A DNA stretch of 64,000 bases, from assembly GCF_963674565.1 (NCBI RefSeq), contig NZ_OY771430.1:496001-560000 (forward strand), given 5' to 3'. Of the stretch, positions 37,401-46,083 are shown piece after piece. The notes below the pieces were generated by a model that had not been told where the DNA came from, did not search any database, and saw only the letters and a program-made list of their open reading frames with translations. Made by a program: the position numbers and the translations under genes. The stretch's first letter is position 1. The number at the start of each line of letters is the position of its first letter. The stretch is from an uncultured Carboxylicivirga sp. GTDB taxonomy: Bacteria > Bacteroidota > Bacteroidia > Bacteroidales > Marinilabiliaceae.

Positions 37401-37475
37401 ATATTTCCCTCCACTAACTTGTGCATTAACTAAGTATGGAATTATCAGTAATAATACAAGTGCTATTCTCTTCAT
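34416..37475 (-). CDS. Secreted beta-helix/PKD protein with five C-terminal CTD-like repeats
   Basis: This 1019-residue secreted protein has, in order, a signal peptide (1-18), a parallel beta-helix domain (about 24-486) opening GGKYYVATNGSDSNPGT and rich in single-strand N/C/Y rungs, and a PKD domain (about 488-572) with SYNWNFGDNTTGSG. Five repeats of about 85 residues follow (577-660, 664-748, 751-836, 843-925, 932-1015), each like a T9SS type A sorting domain. A repeat has a SPNPT-like start, SYYSP, ISILN, EVDLSxLxxGxY and usually SVSCQV. The beta-helix suggests binding or cleavage of a polysaccharide. The last repeat lacks SCQV and is the likely sorting signal. The four extra copies are unusual. 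Confidence 0.7.
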   Translation of the reverse strand: MKRIALVLLLIIPYLVNAQVSGGKYYVATNGSDSNPGTIDQPFATWQKGFKMAQPGDTVFFRGGVYHSIEVNNINPEAYGGPLGSSGTAENPIVYMSYPGEWAILDCSYHCDSIPDNPFGGKYNSAISIQYAEYLTFKDFEIRNVFQCDSVIDGAITSAYSCNLTFEHIVMHDIGQRGFYIASGVWSEYNGTDPNTPVDEPYWGYDHHDTTKFINCDAYNLCDSLVSNIGNAADGWKTIIYEGGYMLWEGCRAWNYTDDGVDPTGLKGKRVIKNCWFMAGDKYINTDGGDVERNGIKASGQFAHWYDPSVTYLTISNCLAYNCNSGIVELDAGGYVRNNALIYNNTIFKCGVGIRANAATETNPRTSIYKNNLVYGSTSYDPGGLKIPYDISLMTEDYIHSNNSWIWSENYPHFKSNPNFTINEKDFNNVDHEAIVANITAPRKADGSLPDMTALALAPTSDLIDGGTNVGLSYNDSAPDLGAFEYTVGAPTAKFSTSATSVNVGEEISFDASESSDDGNIVSYNWNFGDNTTGSGINATHGYSNDGTFNVQLTVTDNTGNTATATKTIIVNKIRTLEIISYSPNSTMDITNVSYYSPRDQSINISILNNSNIEVNSITQEALQGDNQVEVDLSGLPTGNYTINLSDESTSVSCQVYKEETRSLEILSYSPNPTSDVVNISYYSPKVQIINVSILNTNNYEVLTLTHNALEGENNQIEVDLTNLANGEYTITLTDETTSVSCQVIKEEARVLEIISYTAYPTSGFVNITYYSPNNQNIEISVVNSEGIQVLNSTHSASEGENNHTSVDISGLPSGVYIIYLSDNYTKTSCQVTSTNDSNPTEVLKLNDFTESSYDLFTVSYYCPNAGNVTIEVFNSTGMQIKKITESVTKGNSETKIDLTNAEAGEYRISLYDGITSVSCYVSKLEQEIPYEFEYLSSSPNPTVDLFAIEFTYTESALLTISVIDETGRTVLIEEYQANKGLNKAVVNLSELAAGNYSVKISDADTNVETTVTKQSFYQ
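34431..35747 (-). repeat. Five tandem coding repeats of about 255 bp
   Basis: This stretch encodes the five CTD-like units of the beta-helix protein. The units are diverged at DNA level but keep the same order of motifs at protein level. Units 1-2 are most alike (SYSPN, SYYSP, ISILN/VSILN, SVSCQVxKEE); unit 5 is the most distinct. Confidence 0.6.
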
Positions 37476-37558
37476 CTGTATATGCCTCCGTGATTATTTA
37501 AATATACTATTTTGAATGTTGTAGTAAGTTCACTTACCCTGAGAAAAAAAATTACACA

Positions 37559-38857
37559 CTATTTTTTAACAAATTTGGTTTGTGCAACACCATCCTTAAA
37601 GCTTATTTTAGCTATATAAGCTCCATTTTTTAAACTGCTTACATTAATATATTGCCCGTTTTGAGGAACAGGTACTTGCATGACCAGCGTGCCGTCCATC
37701 TTAAAAATATTTAGTTGCTCGGCATCGCCACTAAACTTTAAGTACATATCATCTTTGGCTGGATTAGGATATAGAACCAACTCATAATCCTTCGAAATAA
37801 TATTTTCCTCACCAGGAAGTAAAGTTTGTGAGTAGAAATATTCCTTTTTAAAGTTGTTCTGCCAGTCTGAAGTATTAGAATTCCAGTATAAAGTTGTTTC
37901 AGAAGACTTTATTGAATTATTGTCATATGTAAAAACATCTTTGCTTTGAGGTTTCCAAGAAGTAGAATTCTCATCCCATAACTCTTTTTCAATTTCTGTA
38001 ATATAATTCAGTTCATCAGTTACTTCTGTTATCAACATGCTGTTTGACCAGTCAGATTTATCTTCATTCCAACTATTTCTTGTTTTGATAACTTTGCCTG
38101 TTGAGTAGTTAACATCCGTGTATCGGATATTTGTCCAGTTGTTTAATTCAGGGTCCCAATCAATTATTTGTTCAGAGATCAGATTTCCAGATTCGTAATT
38201 TTGGATACACTCCCATTCGTCGCTCCATACCTGTGTTTCTGTATTAAATGATTTATGAGTGGTTTGAAGTAAATTACCATTATTGTCGTAATAACAATTG
38301 TAATCCCAATAGGATTCCCATTTATTTTGTTCTGGATTCCATTTTACTGTTTGGTATGAAAGTAATTGCCAGTTTTGGTTATAATATTGGTCTTGTTGCC
38401 AGATATATTCCCAGGAACTGTCAATCCATTCAGAGTAGATAATATTCAGCTTATTGTTTTCCTGATCTTCTATAAAGGACTTTTTCCAGATATTATTCCA
38501 ACTCTTTGTTTCGTCATTCCATTGCAAGTGGTTTTGAGTATAACCGGAATTATTATCAGTATATGTGTAAAAAATAAGAGTTGTATTTGCCCAGATTCCA
38601 TTTTCTAATTTTTGAGATCTGGATTCCAGGATATTTCCTTTTGAATCATAGCTATTGTAGGTTCTTGCGCTTACAGCCAGTTTATTATTCACTGAAGTGT
38701 ATGAATAAACAGAATCTAACAGGTAATAAACACTATCTGACAGATAAACAACTTTGTCACCTTCAAAAGTCTTAGTGCTCTTTAAAGATTGCGCATCAAT
38801 ATGTACTAAACATGCCATTATGACCCCCACAAAAAGTAATACTTTCATCATCATCAA
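37559..38857 (-). CDS. Secreted Trp-rich repeat protein with T9SS tail
   Basis: The 432-residue protein has a signal peptide (VLLFVGVIMACLVHIDAQ) and about eight repeats of 35-40 residues with the pattern W(N/D)xxxxxWxxxW...Y...(D/N)NxxN, for example VKWNPEQNKWESYWDYNCYY and IDWDPELNNWTNIRYTDVNY. This resembles DUF3836-like or YD-like repeats of Bacteroidota surface proteins. The end has a type A T9SS domain: ELVLYPNPAKDDMYLKFSG, GTLVMQVPVP, LKNGAYIAKISFKDG. It may be a surface or matrix protein co-expressed with the polysaccharide, but its function is unknown. Four ATG codons in a row open the gene; which is used is not clear. Confidence 0.65.
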   Translation of the reverse strand: MMMMKVLLFVGVIMACLVHIDAQSLKSTKTFEGDKVVYLSDSVYYLLDSVYSYTSVNNKLAVSARTYNSYDSKGNILESRSQKLENGIWANTTLIFYTYTDNNSGYTQNHLQWNDETKSWNNIWKKSFIEDQENNKLNIIYSEWIDSSWEYIWQQDQYYNQNWQLLSYQTVKWNPEQNKWESYWDYNCYYDNNGNLLQTTHKSFNTETQVWSDEWECIQNYESGNLISEQIIDWDPELNNWTNIRYTDVNYSTGKVIKTRNSWNEDKSDWSNSMLITEVTDELNYITEIEKELWDENSTSWKPQSKDVFTYDNNSIKSSETTLYWNSNTSDWQNNFKKEYFYSQTLLPGEENIISKDYELVLYPNPAKDDMYLKFSGDAEQLNIFKMDGTLVMQVPVPQNGQYINVSSLKNGAYIAKISFKDGVAQTKFVKK

Positions 38858-40138
38858 TATAATTCAGGTGTTTTTTCGTCTAGTACGCCTTAAATTTAAA
38901 ATTGTTATACTTAATCAAAAAATTTAACTTATTAAAGTATTTAAAATTTAGACTTAAACAAGGAACAAGTGCATTGGTCAAAGATGCATCACCTTTTAAA
39001 AATGTAAATTTTATAGGATTTATTAAGTTGCAGTTGGTCAATAATATATGAAATAATCGGAAGTTGATTTTTATTTTAAGGAGTCAATAAAACTATTGAT
39101 TTTTAGAGGAGGAAATGTTCATAACTTGTTTATAAAAAAAATAAAATATTTTTTTTGTATTAGCTTTTATTTATTTTGAAAAATAAGGTGAACGCAGCTT
39201 TAAAAATTATTTCATGAGTAGGATAAAATAGTTTTTTATTGTATGAGCACACCTTAAAATTTAATTTGTGAAATTAGTGTGATACGTTGTTTAAAAAAAT
39301 GCAGATTTATTGCATAAGTTCATCAATTATAGTGTGTATTTTATCGATTTTTTCTTTATCTGATGACAAAAAGAATGTAGATAGAAATTGTATAGCAAAC
39401 CGTCGTAATAGGATTCATCGGCAAAGCTGGCTTATATGTGCGACGGATTTAACGGTACTTTTAATACCGTAGGTTAAAACCCACGGCTTATACAGACAGC
39501 CTTTAAGGCTTCATTAGAAGGATATTTTAAAGCAAACCAGAAAAATTAATTAGTGAAATCTGTGTAATTTGTGGTTAAAAAATAATTGCTGATTTATTGC
39601 ATAAGCTCATCAGTCATAGTGTGAAATTTATCTATAACTGATGACAGAAGTAATGGTGGGAATAAAATCAGACTTAACCGTCGCAATAGTGTTAATCTGC
39701 AAAGCTGGCTACTGCGTGCGACGGATTTAATGACATTTTAATACTGTGGGTTAAAAGCCACGGCTTATACAGACAGCCTTTCATGCATATTAGTAAGGAT
39801 ATTATGGTTAAAGCAACCAGAAAAATTTAATTGGTTAAATCTGTGTAACTTGTGGTTAAAAACAATTACAGATTTAAGTATAGAATATAACAACTAAGGA
39901 GTAGTTCAATGTTTAAAGAAATGAAAAATGACATTAAATTTTATAGCTCCGACCGCAGTTTTTTTTCATTACCGATCTGATAATTATCGAATTTCAATTC
40001 ATCTTTGAGGCCAAACTGGTATAATGGGGATCAGGCATTAATATTATCCAGAATATATTTAGGCAATTATAATCCATAAACAACTAACAACTAATCATTA
40101 TCTACTATCCACCATCCACTGTAATCTATCTGCTTTAA
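38858..40138. other. Non-coding 1.28-kb interval
   Basis: No convincing gene is present. The left 400 bases are plain A/T-rich DNA, the middle holds two tandem repeat units (39268-39861), and bases 40069-40119 are free of G on the + strand (ccataaacaactaacaac and the like). A 61-codon open frame at 39287 runs through the repeat and is not supported by any protein-like feature. The interval separates convergent or same-strand surface-protein genes from the dehydratase gene at 40139. Confidence 0.6.
39268..39861. repeat. Two tandem non-coding repeat units of about 280-285 bp with hairpins
   Basis: A boundary word like gtgaaatctgtgtaatttg followed by gtggttaaaaa occurs at 39268 (diverged), 39553 and 39833, giving periods of 285 and 280 bases. 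Each unit has tttattgcataag, a CCGTCG...CGACGG pair (8-bp perfect arms at 39678-39685 and 39717-39724 in unit 2), the segment gcaaagctggct, and a second hairpin near accgtaggttaaaacccacgg split by a 3-4 base loop. Substitutions between units partly keep the pairing. A dispersed REP-like or structured RNA element is likely; no transposase is adjacent. Confidence 0.6.
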
Positions 40139-42049
40139 TTACAATTCACTACTTTCCAATTGTTTATCTAATTTACTGAACTCACTGTTTTGAGAAATAT
40201 ATTCAGGAACCAATTCTTTCATTCTGCTAACCAGTAGATTGTTATTCTCAATTTGTAAGGCAAATAGTAATTCTTTAACTTTTTTATTTACTGTATCATA
40301 ATCATGTTTCCTGACTTTGCCAATCATTATTTTATCATGGTGAGTTGGAAGCGTGTTTTCTTTAGAGGCTAAAAGCTCCTCATATAACTTTTCTCCGGGA
40401 CGTAAACCAGTATATGTGATTTTAATATCTTCATCAACTTTTAATCCTGATAGACGGATCATTTCAGTTGCCAGGTCAACAATCTTAACCGGCTCTCCCA
40501 TATCAAATAGAAAGATCTCTCCACCTTCGCCCATAAAACCTGCTTCCAGTACTAATTGACAAGCTTCAGGAATGGTCATAAAATAGCGGGTTATATCTTT
40601 ATGTGTCACTGTAATTGGTCCACCCTGTGCTATTTGTTTTTTAAATAAAGGTACAACAGAACCATTTGATCCTAGAACGTTACCAAATCGGGTAGTGATA
40701 AATGCTGTTTCGATATTCTTAAGCTGGGACAAAGCTTGTATATAGATTTCACAAATACGTTTAGAGGTACCCATCACATTGGTTGGATTTACAGCTTTAT
40801 CAGTTGAAATCATAACAAATTTCTGAACCTTGTATTTAACTGCCATATCTGCCAATAATTTGGCTCCACCAATATTAACCCTTATAGCTTCATAAGGATA
40901 AGTTTCCATTAAAGGAACATGTTTATAGGCGGCTGCATTAAATACTATATCCGGTTTATATAGCTGAAAAATATCTTCAATCCTTTTTCTGTTGGTTACA
41001 TCAGCCAGCACGACATCAAAGGGAGCATCGCTATGACTTAGAATGAGTTCTTGTTGCAGATCATATAAAGCTGATTCAGCAATATCCAGCATGATAATCT
41101 TTTGAACACTGAATCGCAATAGTTGTCTAACTATTTCAGATCCAATTGATCCAGCGGCACCAGTTACAAGAATAACTTTCCCATCTAGCCCAACCATAAT
41201 TTTGCCAAGATTTAATTGAATTTCATCCCTGCCAAGTATATCGTCAATCTGAATATCCCTGATTTGTTTTTCATTGGAAATTCCATTAACCCAATTTTGT
41301 ACAGAAGGCATCACTTTTAATTTCCAACCATTATCAATACAGGCTTGCGATATTTCATGTTTTTTTTGAACACTTATATTTCTGACTGCCAGGATAATAA
41401 TTTGAATATGTCTGCTTTTACCTGTTTCAAGTGCTTTTTTCCATGATATTACCGGACAGGAATTAACTTGTATTCCAATTTTTGAAACCTTGTCATCAAT
41501 AAAGCCTAGAACATTGTAATGATTTTCTTTGTCATTTTTAATAGCCTCCATTGTAATCTGTGCCATGTCCCCGGCACCATAAATAAGAACATTATCAAAT
41601 GCTTGTTTTTTAGTCAGGAAACCATACATTTCTTTAACAATCATTCTGAATCCTATTGTTAAAATAACTGTAAGCGAAAAATGCATTATCAAAACAAGCT
41701 GGGAAATATAAATCCAGTTTAAATTGAAATATTCAATAATGTAATTTAAACCAAATAGAAATGAAAATGCAGATATACAGGTAATTATGATTATTTTAAA
41801 TTCATTGTAACTACTGTGTCTGATTATACCTTTAAAAGACCCATATACAAGGAATGACAACAGGTAGATTAAGAGAACCCAAAGAGAACTTAGTGTTAAA
41901 TCGGAGACTGAGTAAGATGATAAAAGTACATTTAGCCTGACAATATAGGATATAATAAAAGCGTTAGCTACTATGCTAAGATCTATTAGCAGAATCAACC
42001 AAGGGGATACTATCCGACCATTAAATACTTTTAATAGTAAAGATTTCAT
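40139..42049 (-). CDS. CapD/PglF-type nucleotide-sugar 4,6-dehydratase, membrane-bound
   Basis: The 636-residue protein has four N-terminal membrane helices (first 138 residues), a CoA-binding-like Rossmann domain starting VLIYGAGDMAQ, and a C-terminal SDR domain with GAAGSIGSE from 297 and ISTDKAVNPTNVMGTSKR at the active site. This is the PglF/CapD/WbpM architecture, which makes UDP-4-keto-6-deoxy-HexNAc from UDP-GlcNAc. It should feed the PglE-like (27110) and/or PseC-like (33019) aminotransferases. It is transcribed away from the Wza/Wzc genes and faces a long non-coding stretch on both sides, so it may be separately controlled. Confidence 0.9.
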   Translation of the reverse strand: MKSLLLKVFNGRIVSPWLILLIDLSIVANAFIISYIVRLNVLLSSYSVSDLTLSSLWVLLIYLLSFLVYGSFKGIIRHSSYNEFKIIIITCISAFSFLFGLNYIIEYFNLNWIYISQLVLIMHFSLTVILTIGFRMIVKEMYGFLTKKQAFDNVLIYGAGDMAQITMEAIKNDKENHYNVLGFIDDKVSKIGIQVNSCPVISWKKALETGKSRHIQIIILAVRNISVQKKHEISQACIDNGWKLKVMPSVQNWVNGISNEKQIRDIQIDDILGRDEIQLNLGKIMVGLDGKVILVTGAAGSIGSEIVRQLLRFSVQKIIMLDIAESALYDLQQELILSHSDAPFDVVLADVTNRKRIEDIFQLYKPDIVFNAAAYKHVPLMETYPYEAIRVNIGGAKLLADMAVKYKVQKFVMISTDKAVNPTNVMGTSKRICEIYIQALSQLKNIETAFITTRFGNVLGSNGSVVPLFKKQIAQGGPITVTHKDITRYFMTIPEACQLVLEAGFMGEGGEIFLFDMGEPVKIVDLATEMIRLSGLKVDEDIKITYTGLRPGEKLYEELLASKENTLPTHHDKIMIGKVRKHDYDTVNKKVKELLFALQIENNNLLVSRMKELVPEYISQNSEFSKLDKQLESSEL

Positions 42050-42623
42050 ACCTGCAATCGTTTAAATTTTTATTCCGGGTTTCTTAAAATGATAAAATAA
42101 TTACTTCAAAAAAACACTCGGATTTTATTTATTTTTAAAACGTAAAACTTGAATTTAGTTTCAAAGTTTTACATGAACCTTTTTGGGTGCTTATTGAAAA
42201 ATCATTATGACAAAGATTCCATAAACGCAATATATTACAAGCATTAGACAAATACATTTTTTAAATTGATTTTGTATTTAAGTTTATGACGAATGTATTA
42301 TTTGAAAGGTTGAATCAATAGAAAATGTCAACAAAAAAGAAAGTTCGAAAATATATTTTGAATTGATGTTGTTGGAGTGTAAAGTGTACATATTCAGGGT
42401 TTAATGTGAATTGTTGTTTTTTTGCTGGTTTATGACTAAATTGTTTATCAATGGATTCTTTATTGTAGAAAGAGAGTGCGTAAAATTGCCTATCATTTGT
42501 TTTTTTGACCAACATTGTTAAATGACTGATTAAAATAGAACCTTAGAACTTATCTTTGTTTAATTAGATAAATTGAGAAATCTATTAATAGAATTAAATT
42601 TTCTTTTTTAAGGAACCTGAATT
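42050..42623. other. Divergent regulatory interval between dehydratase and export genes
   Basis: This is 574 bases of A/T-rich DNA between divergent genes. An inverted repeat gtaaaactt (42142-42150) / aagttttac (42164-42172) lies near the dehydratase start. A -7-like box TATCTTTG is at 42551-42558 in front of wza. A 66-codon open frame on the - strand (42315-42515) has no protein-like character and is not called. Confidence 0.45.
42551..42558 (+). promoter_or_regulatory. Bacteroidota -7 element candidate (TATCTTTG) for wza-wzc
   Basis: An exact TAnnTTTG match 65 bases upstream of the Wza-like gene. A TTTG -33 box at the usual 19-21 base distance is not present (nearest TTTG is at 42504), so the promoter may be activator-dependent or the match may be chance. 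Confidence 0.4.
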
Positions 42624-43421
42624 ATGAAGAAAAACATTGTAATATTTATTAACCTTTTAATAATGAGTTCTTGTGTGCCATTGAAGAAATCAATATATCT
42701 GCAAGGAGAATTGGCTAAAGAGCTTGATAGAATTGAGAGTGCTTATAATCCTGAGAAAACGTCATATCTCATCAAACCCAATGATAATTTATATATTAGA
42801 GTCACAAGTTTAGATTCCAGGACCTCTGCCTTCTTAAATAATGATGTGGGTAGTACAAATAATACCATTGATAACCCAATGGCAGCCAGTTTAATTGGTT
42901 ATCGGGTTGAGTTGGATGGTTCCATTAATTATCCCTTTGTTGGTAAAATTTATGTAGCTAATTTAACCCTGGATCAGGTAAGGGATAAAATTCAATTGGC
43001 AGTAAGCAAATTTATTGAAGAAAGTAGTGTAAATGTTAAATTACTAAATGATAATATAACTATTATTGGAGAAGTTACAAATCCAGGAAGGTTCTTATTA
43101 TATGCAGAAGAGGTAAATCTATTAGAAGCTATAAGTATGGCCGGAGACTTGACTGATTTTGCTAATCGCAAAAAAGTAAGGTTGATCAGGCAGGATGGAG
43201 AAACTCAACAAATGATTGTGATCAATACACTGGATGAAAAAATAATGTTTTCACCTTATTATTATCTTAAACCAGGAGATATAATTTATGTTGAACCAAG
43301 AAGATTGAAATCATTGAATTTAAGTCAAATACCTATTGGAATGACATTAACGCTTTTAAATACTGTATTGTTAATGTATACATTTTATCAAACTCAGTTT
43401 ATTAACAATGCAAACAATTAA
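42624..43421 (+). CDS. wza: Polysaccharide export outer-membrane lipoprotein, Wza-like
   Basis: The 265-residue protein has a lipoprotein signal ending IMSSC with Cys17. It has a Poly_export domain (about 45-130: YLIKPNDNLYIRVTS...RVELDGSINYPFVGKIYVANLT) followed by an SLBB domain (NITIIGEVTNPGRFLLYAEEVNLLEAISMAGDLTDF). A C-terminal hydrophobic helix (IPIGMTLTLLNTVLLMYTFY) would span the outer membrane as in Wza. It is shorter than E. coli Wza (379 residues), normal for Bacteroidota. It is 8 bases before the Wzc-like gene and forms the export channel with it. Confidence 0.9.
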   Translation: MKKNIVIFINLLIMSSCVPLKKSIYLQGELAKELDRIESAYNPEKTSYLIKPNDNLYIRVTSLDSRTSAFLNNDVGSTNNTIDNPMAASLIGYRVELDGSINYPFVGKIYVANLTLDQVRDKIQLAVSKFIEESSVNVKLLNDNITIIGEVTNPGRFLLYAEEVNLLEAISMAGDLTDFANRKKVRLIRQDGETQQMIVINTLDEKIMFSPYYYLKPGDIIYVEPRRLKSLNLSQIPIGMTLTLLNTVLLMYTFYQTQFINNANN

Positions 43422-43429
43422 CAGACAAA

Positions 43430-45760
43430 ATGATAAATACTGAATTAAATCATAATAATATTGATATTCGAAAAATTCTATTCAGAGCTCTGGAATATTG
43501 GTATTGGATTCCACTTTTCCTTATTATTTTTACTGCAGGTGGTGTATACATTTATCGAACTACAACGCCTATTTACCAGATTAGTACTCAACTTTTAATT
43601 TCAGGAGGAGAGAATGACCGTTCTTCTATTGGCGGAAGTGAAGAAGATGTGTTGTCTGGAGTTAAACTTGGTTGGCAAAGTAATATTGAAAACCAGTTAA
43701 TAATTTTGACTTCATCCAATCAGGTAGAGAAAACGATCAGGCAGCTGGATTTCTCAGTTTCATATTTTTTGTCTGGGATGTTATTAACAACAGAAATTTA
43801 TAAAGAATCACCTTTCAAGGTAATTGTAGATACAACCCAAACGAGCTTAAGTTCACATCTTTTTCATGTTAAATTTATTAATGATAAGGAGTTTTATTTA
43901 ACTATTGAAGGAGATAATGAATATAATAGGAAAGCTTCTTTCTTTGAAAAGATCAATGAAACAGGTTTTTCTTTCAGTATTTTACCTGTGGATGAATTAG
44001 TAAAGCGGAAACATTATATTGGTATGGATTATTCTTTTCAATTTAATTCATTAGGTAGATTGATTTCCAGTTATAAATCCAGATTAAGTATCAGGCAGGT
44101 ACAGGGTTCTTCAATACACGAAATATCAATCACTGAAAATAATATTCAGAAAGGAATGGATTTTCTGAATAAACTGGCTCATAATTCGGTAACTTATACC
44201 TTGGAAAAGAAAAATCAGATAGCTAATAATAAAATCAGTTTTATAGATAATCAGTTAATTGGTGTAACAGATTCTCTTGAGAATGCAAAAATGGTACTGC
44301 AGGATTTCAGATCCAATAATGAAGTAATGGATGTGAGTATGCAGGGGCAAATGATTATCCAGCAATCTCAGGATTTGGAAACTCAACGTTATAATTTACA
44401 GGAGGAATTGGATTATTATAATTATTTGGTTGACTATATTCAAAACAATACAGATGCCAGTCAGCAGATAAGTGCTCCTTCATCTCAAAATGTTTCGGAT
44501 CCGACATTAATGTCACAAATTGCTGAATTATCAACCTTAAATGCAGAAAAGGCAAGTCTGCAATTTAACTCCCGTGTTGACAATCCGAATATAAAAAGTA
44601 TTGACCGTAGAATATCAACCATTAAAAACTCGATCACAGAAATAACCAAGAGTCTGATCAATACAACCAATAGTCAGTTAAAGGATTTAGATAATAGAAT
44701 TATGAATCTAAGTTATCAGATTAGGAAATTGCCTAAAACTGAGCAAAAATTATTGGATATTCAGCGTAATTTTGAAATGAATGAACAGTTGTATACTTAC
44801 TTATTACAAAAAAGATCGGATGCTCAATTGGCTAAAGCATCTAATTTGCCAGATAATGAAATTATTGAATATGCAATTCCCAAGGGAAGAATACAACCTA
44901 ATTTATTAAAAATTGCCTTCACGGTTATATTTCTGGGCCTATTTATTCCAACTGGCATAATATTACTAATTGTATTTTTAAATGATAAAATTCAGGATAA
45001 GGATGATTTGGAAGGGTTTGATGTACCTCTTGTTGGATCTGTACCTCAACAATCAAAAAAAATAAAAGGGATAGAAGCTATAGAAAACCCGAGGTCTGCT
45101 ATTGCTGAGGCTTATAGAAGTATTCGTACATCACTTGAATTTTATAATTCAAACTCAGGGTGCAAGACAATTATGATAACTTCTTCTTTGCCGGGAGAAG
45201 GAAAGTCGTTTTGTGCCTCTAATTTAGCCATATCATATGCTCAGTTGGGTAAAAAAACTATTTTATTAGGGTTTGATTTAAGAAAGCCAAGTTTACATAG
45301 TACTCTCAATCTGAAGGAGAATAATCATGGTTTGAGTCGATTTCTGCTTAATGGTCATTTAAATGAAAGTCGAAAGCATCTGATTGAACAAACTACCATA
45401 AAAAATCTGGATATTATAATGACGGGTGAAATTCCACCAAATCCTGTAGAATTGATTGCAGGTGATGCTACCAATATATTATTTACAGAATTAAAACAAT
45501 TGTATGATGTGATTATAATTGATACACCTCCTTTAGGTTTGGTATCCGATGCCATATTACTTTCTAAATTTTCAGATATTAATATTCTTGCAGTTAGACA
45601 TAATTACACACCCAAAAAAGTCTTTCTAAATGTTTTACAAAGTGAGAATCTAATGAAAATGAGTAATGTTACTCTTTGTATTAACGGTTTACCCATAAGG
45701 AAGAGAGGATATTCGTATGGGTACCAATATGGTTTAAAGAGTAATTATTACACATCTTGA
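43430..45760 (+). CDS. wzc: Polysaccharide co-polymerase and tyrosine autokinase, Wzc-like
   Basis: The 776-residue protein has a first membrane helix near 21-45, a periplasmic Wzz/coiled-coil domain with the GNVR-like region, a second helix near 490-516, and a C-terminal BY-kinase. The kinase shows SSLPGEGKSFCASNLA (Walker A), LLGFDLRKPSLHS (Walker A') and VIIIDTPPLGLVSDA (Walker B). The end GYSYGYQYGLKSNYY carries six tyrosines for autophosphorylation. It controls chain length and works with Wza and the EpsG-like polymerase. A cognate tyrosine phosphatase (Wzb) is not in the window. Confidence 0.92.
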   Translation: MINTELNHNNIDIRKILFRALEYWYWIPLFLIIFTAGGVYIYRTTTPIYQISTQLLISGGENDRSSIGGSEEDVLSGVKLGWQSNIENQLIILTSSNQVEKTIRQLDFSVSYFLSGMLLTTEIYKESPFKVIVDTTQTSLSSHLFHVKFINDKEFYLTIEGDNEYNRKASFFEKINETGFSFSILPVDELVKRKHYIGMDYSFQFNSLGRLISSYKSRLSIRQVQGSSIHEISITENNIQKGMDFLNKLAHNSVTYTLEKKNQIANNKISFIDNQLIGVTDSLENAKMVLQDFRSNNEVMDVSMQGQMIIQQSQDLETQRYNLQEELDYYNYLVDYIQNNTDASQQISAPSSQNVSDPTLMSQIAELSTLNAEKASLQFNSRVDNPNIKSIDRRISTIKNSITEITKSLINTTNSQLKDLDNRIMNLSYQIRKLPKTEQKLLDIQRNFEMNEQLYTYLLQKRSDAQLAKASNLPDNEIIEYAIPKGRIQPNLLKIAFTVIFLGLFIPTGIILLIVFLNDKIQDKDDLEGFDVPLVGSVPQQSKKIKGIEAIENPRSAIAEAYRSIRTSLEFYNSNSGCKTIMITSSLPGEGKSFCASNLAISYAQLGKKTILLGFDLRKPSLHSTLNLKENNHGLSRFLLNGHLNESRKHLIEQTTIKNLDIIMTGEIPPNPVELIAGDATNILFTELKQLYDVIIIDTPPLGLVSDAILLSKFSDINILAVRHNYTPKKVFLNVLQSENLMKMSNVTLCINGLPIRKRGYSYGYQYGLKSNYYTS

Positions 45761-46083
45761 AACTAAATTAAATAACCATAAGCGAAAATATATCACTTAT
45801 ATTGTTGATGTTTTTGGTGAGAAAACAGGGGAAGATTAGGAATGTAACTCAGTGTTTAAATATTTAAACTGAATCTTTAATTACTTAAATATTAATTGGC
45901 TTCTTATTGAGGGAGTTAACTTGTAATTGTTTTTGAGATTTAACTACGATGTTTTACACCTTCAAAACTTACCTTAATCCAATAATTTGAGGGATTAGAC
46001 AAAGAAGTATAACATTACGTTTTCTCTTTTTGTATTTTAACACAGAGTTATAAAAAATATAATTAACTTTTATAATAAGGGAA
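45761..46083. other. Intergenic region with a 16-bp palindrome
   Basis: This 323-base gap precedes the carrier protein gene. A perfect palindrome gtttaaatatttaaac lies at 45854-45869. There is also a short taatcc...ggatta pair near 45975-45996. No gene is seen. The stretch is the likely promoter zone of the acp-asnB-nadE module. AAGGGA six bases before the ATG at 46084 is a good ribosome binding site by the standards of this window. Confidence 0.4.

Noticed and set aside
39287..39472. 61-codon + strand open frame in the repeat interval
   Set aside because: It runs through the tandem repeat unit, has no protein-like pattern, and is not kept open in the second unit.
39268..39861. CRISPR-like interpretation of the tandem repeats
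   Set aside because: There are only two units of about 280 bp and both are repeated throughout, without unique spacers.
42315..42515. 66-codon - strand open frame upstream of wza
   Set aside because: Lys/Gln/Phe-rich chance composition in A/T-rich DNA, no start signal and no domain character; the interval is better read as regulatory.
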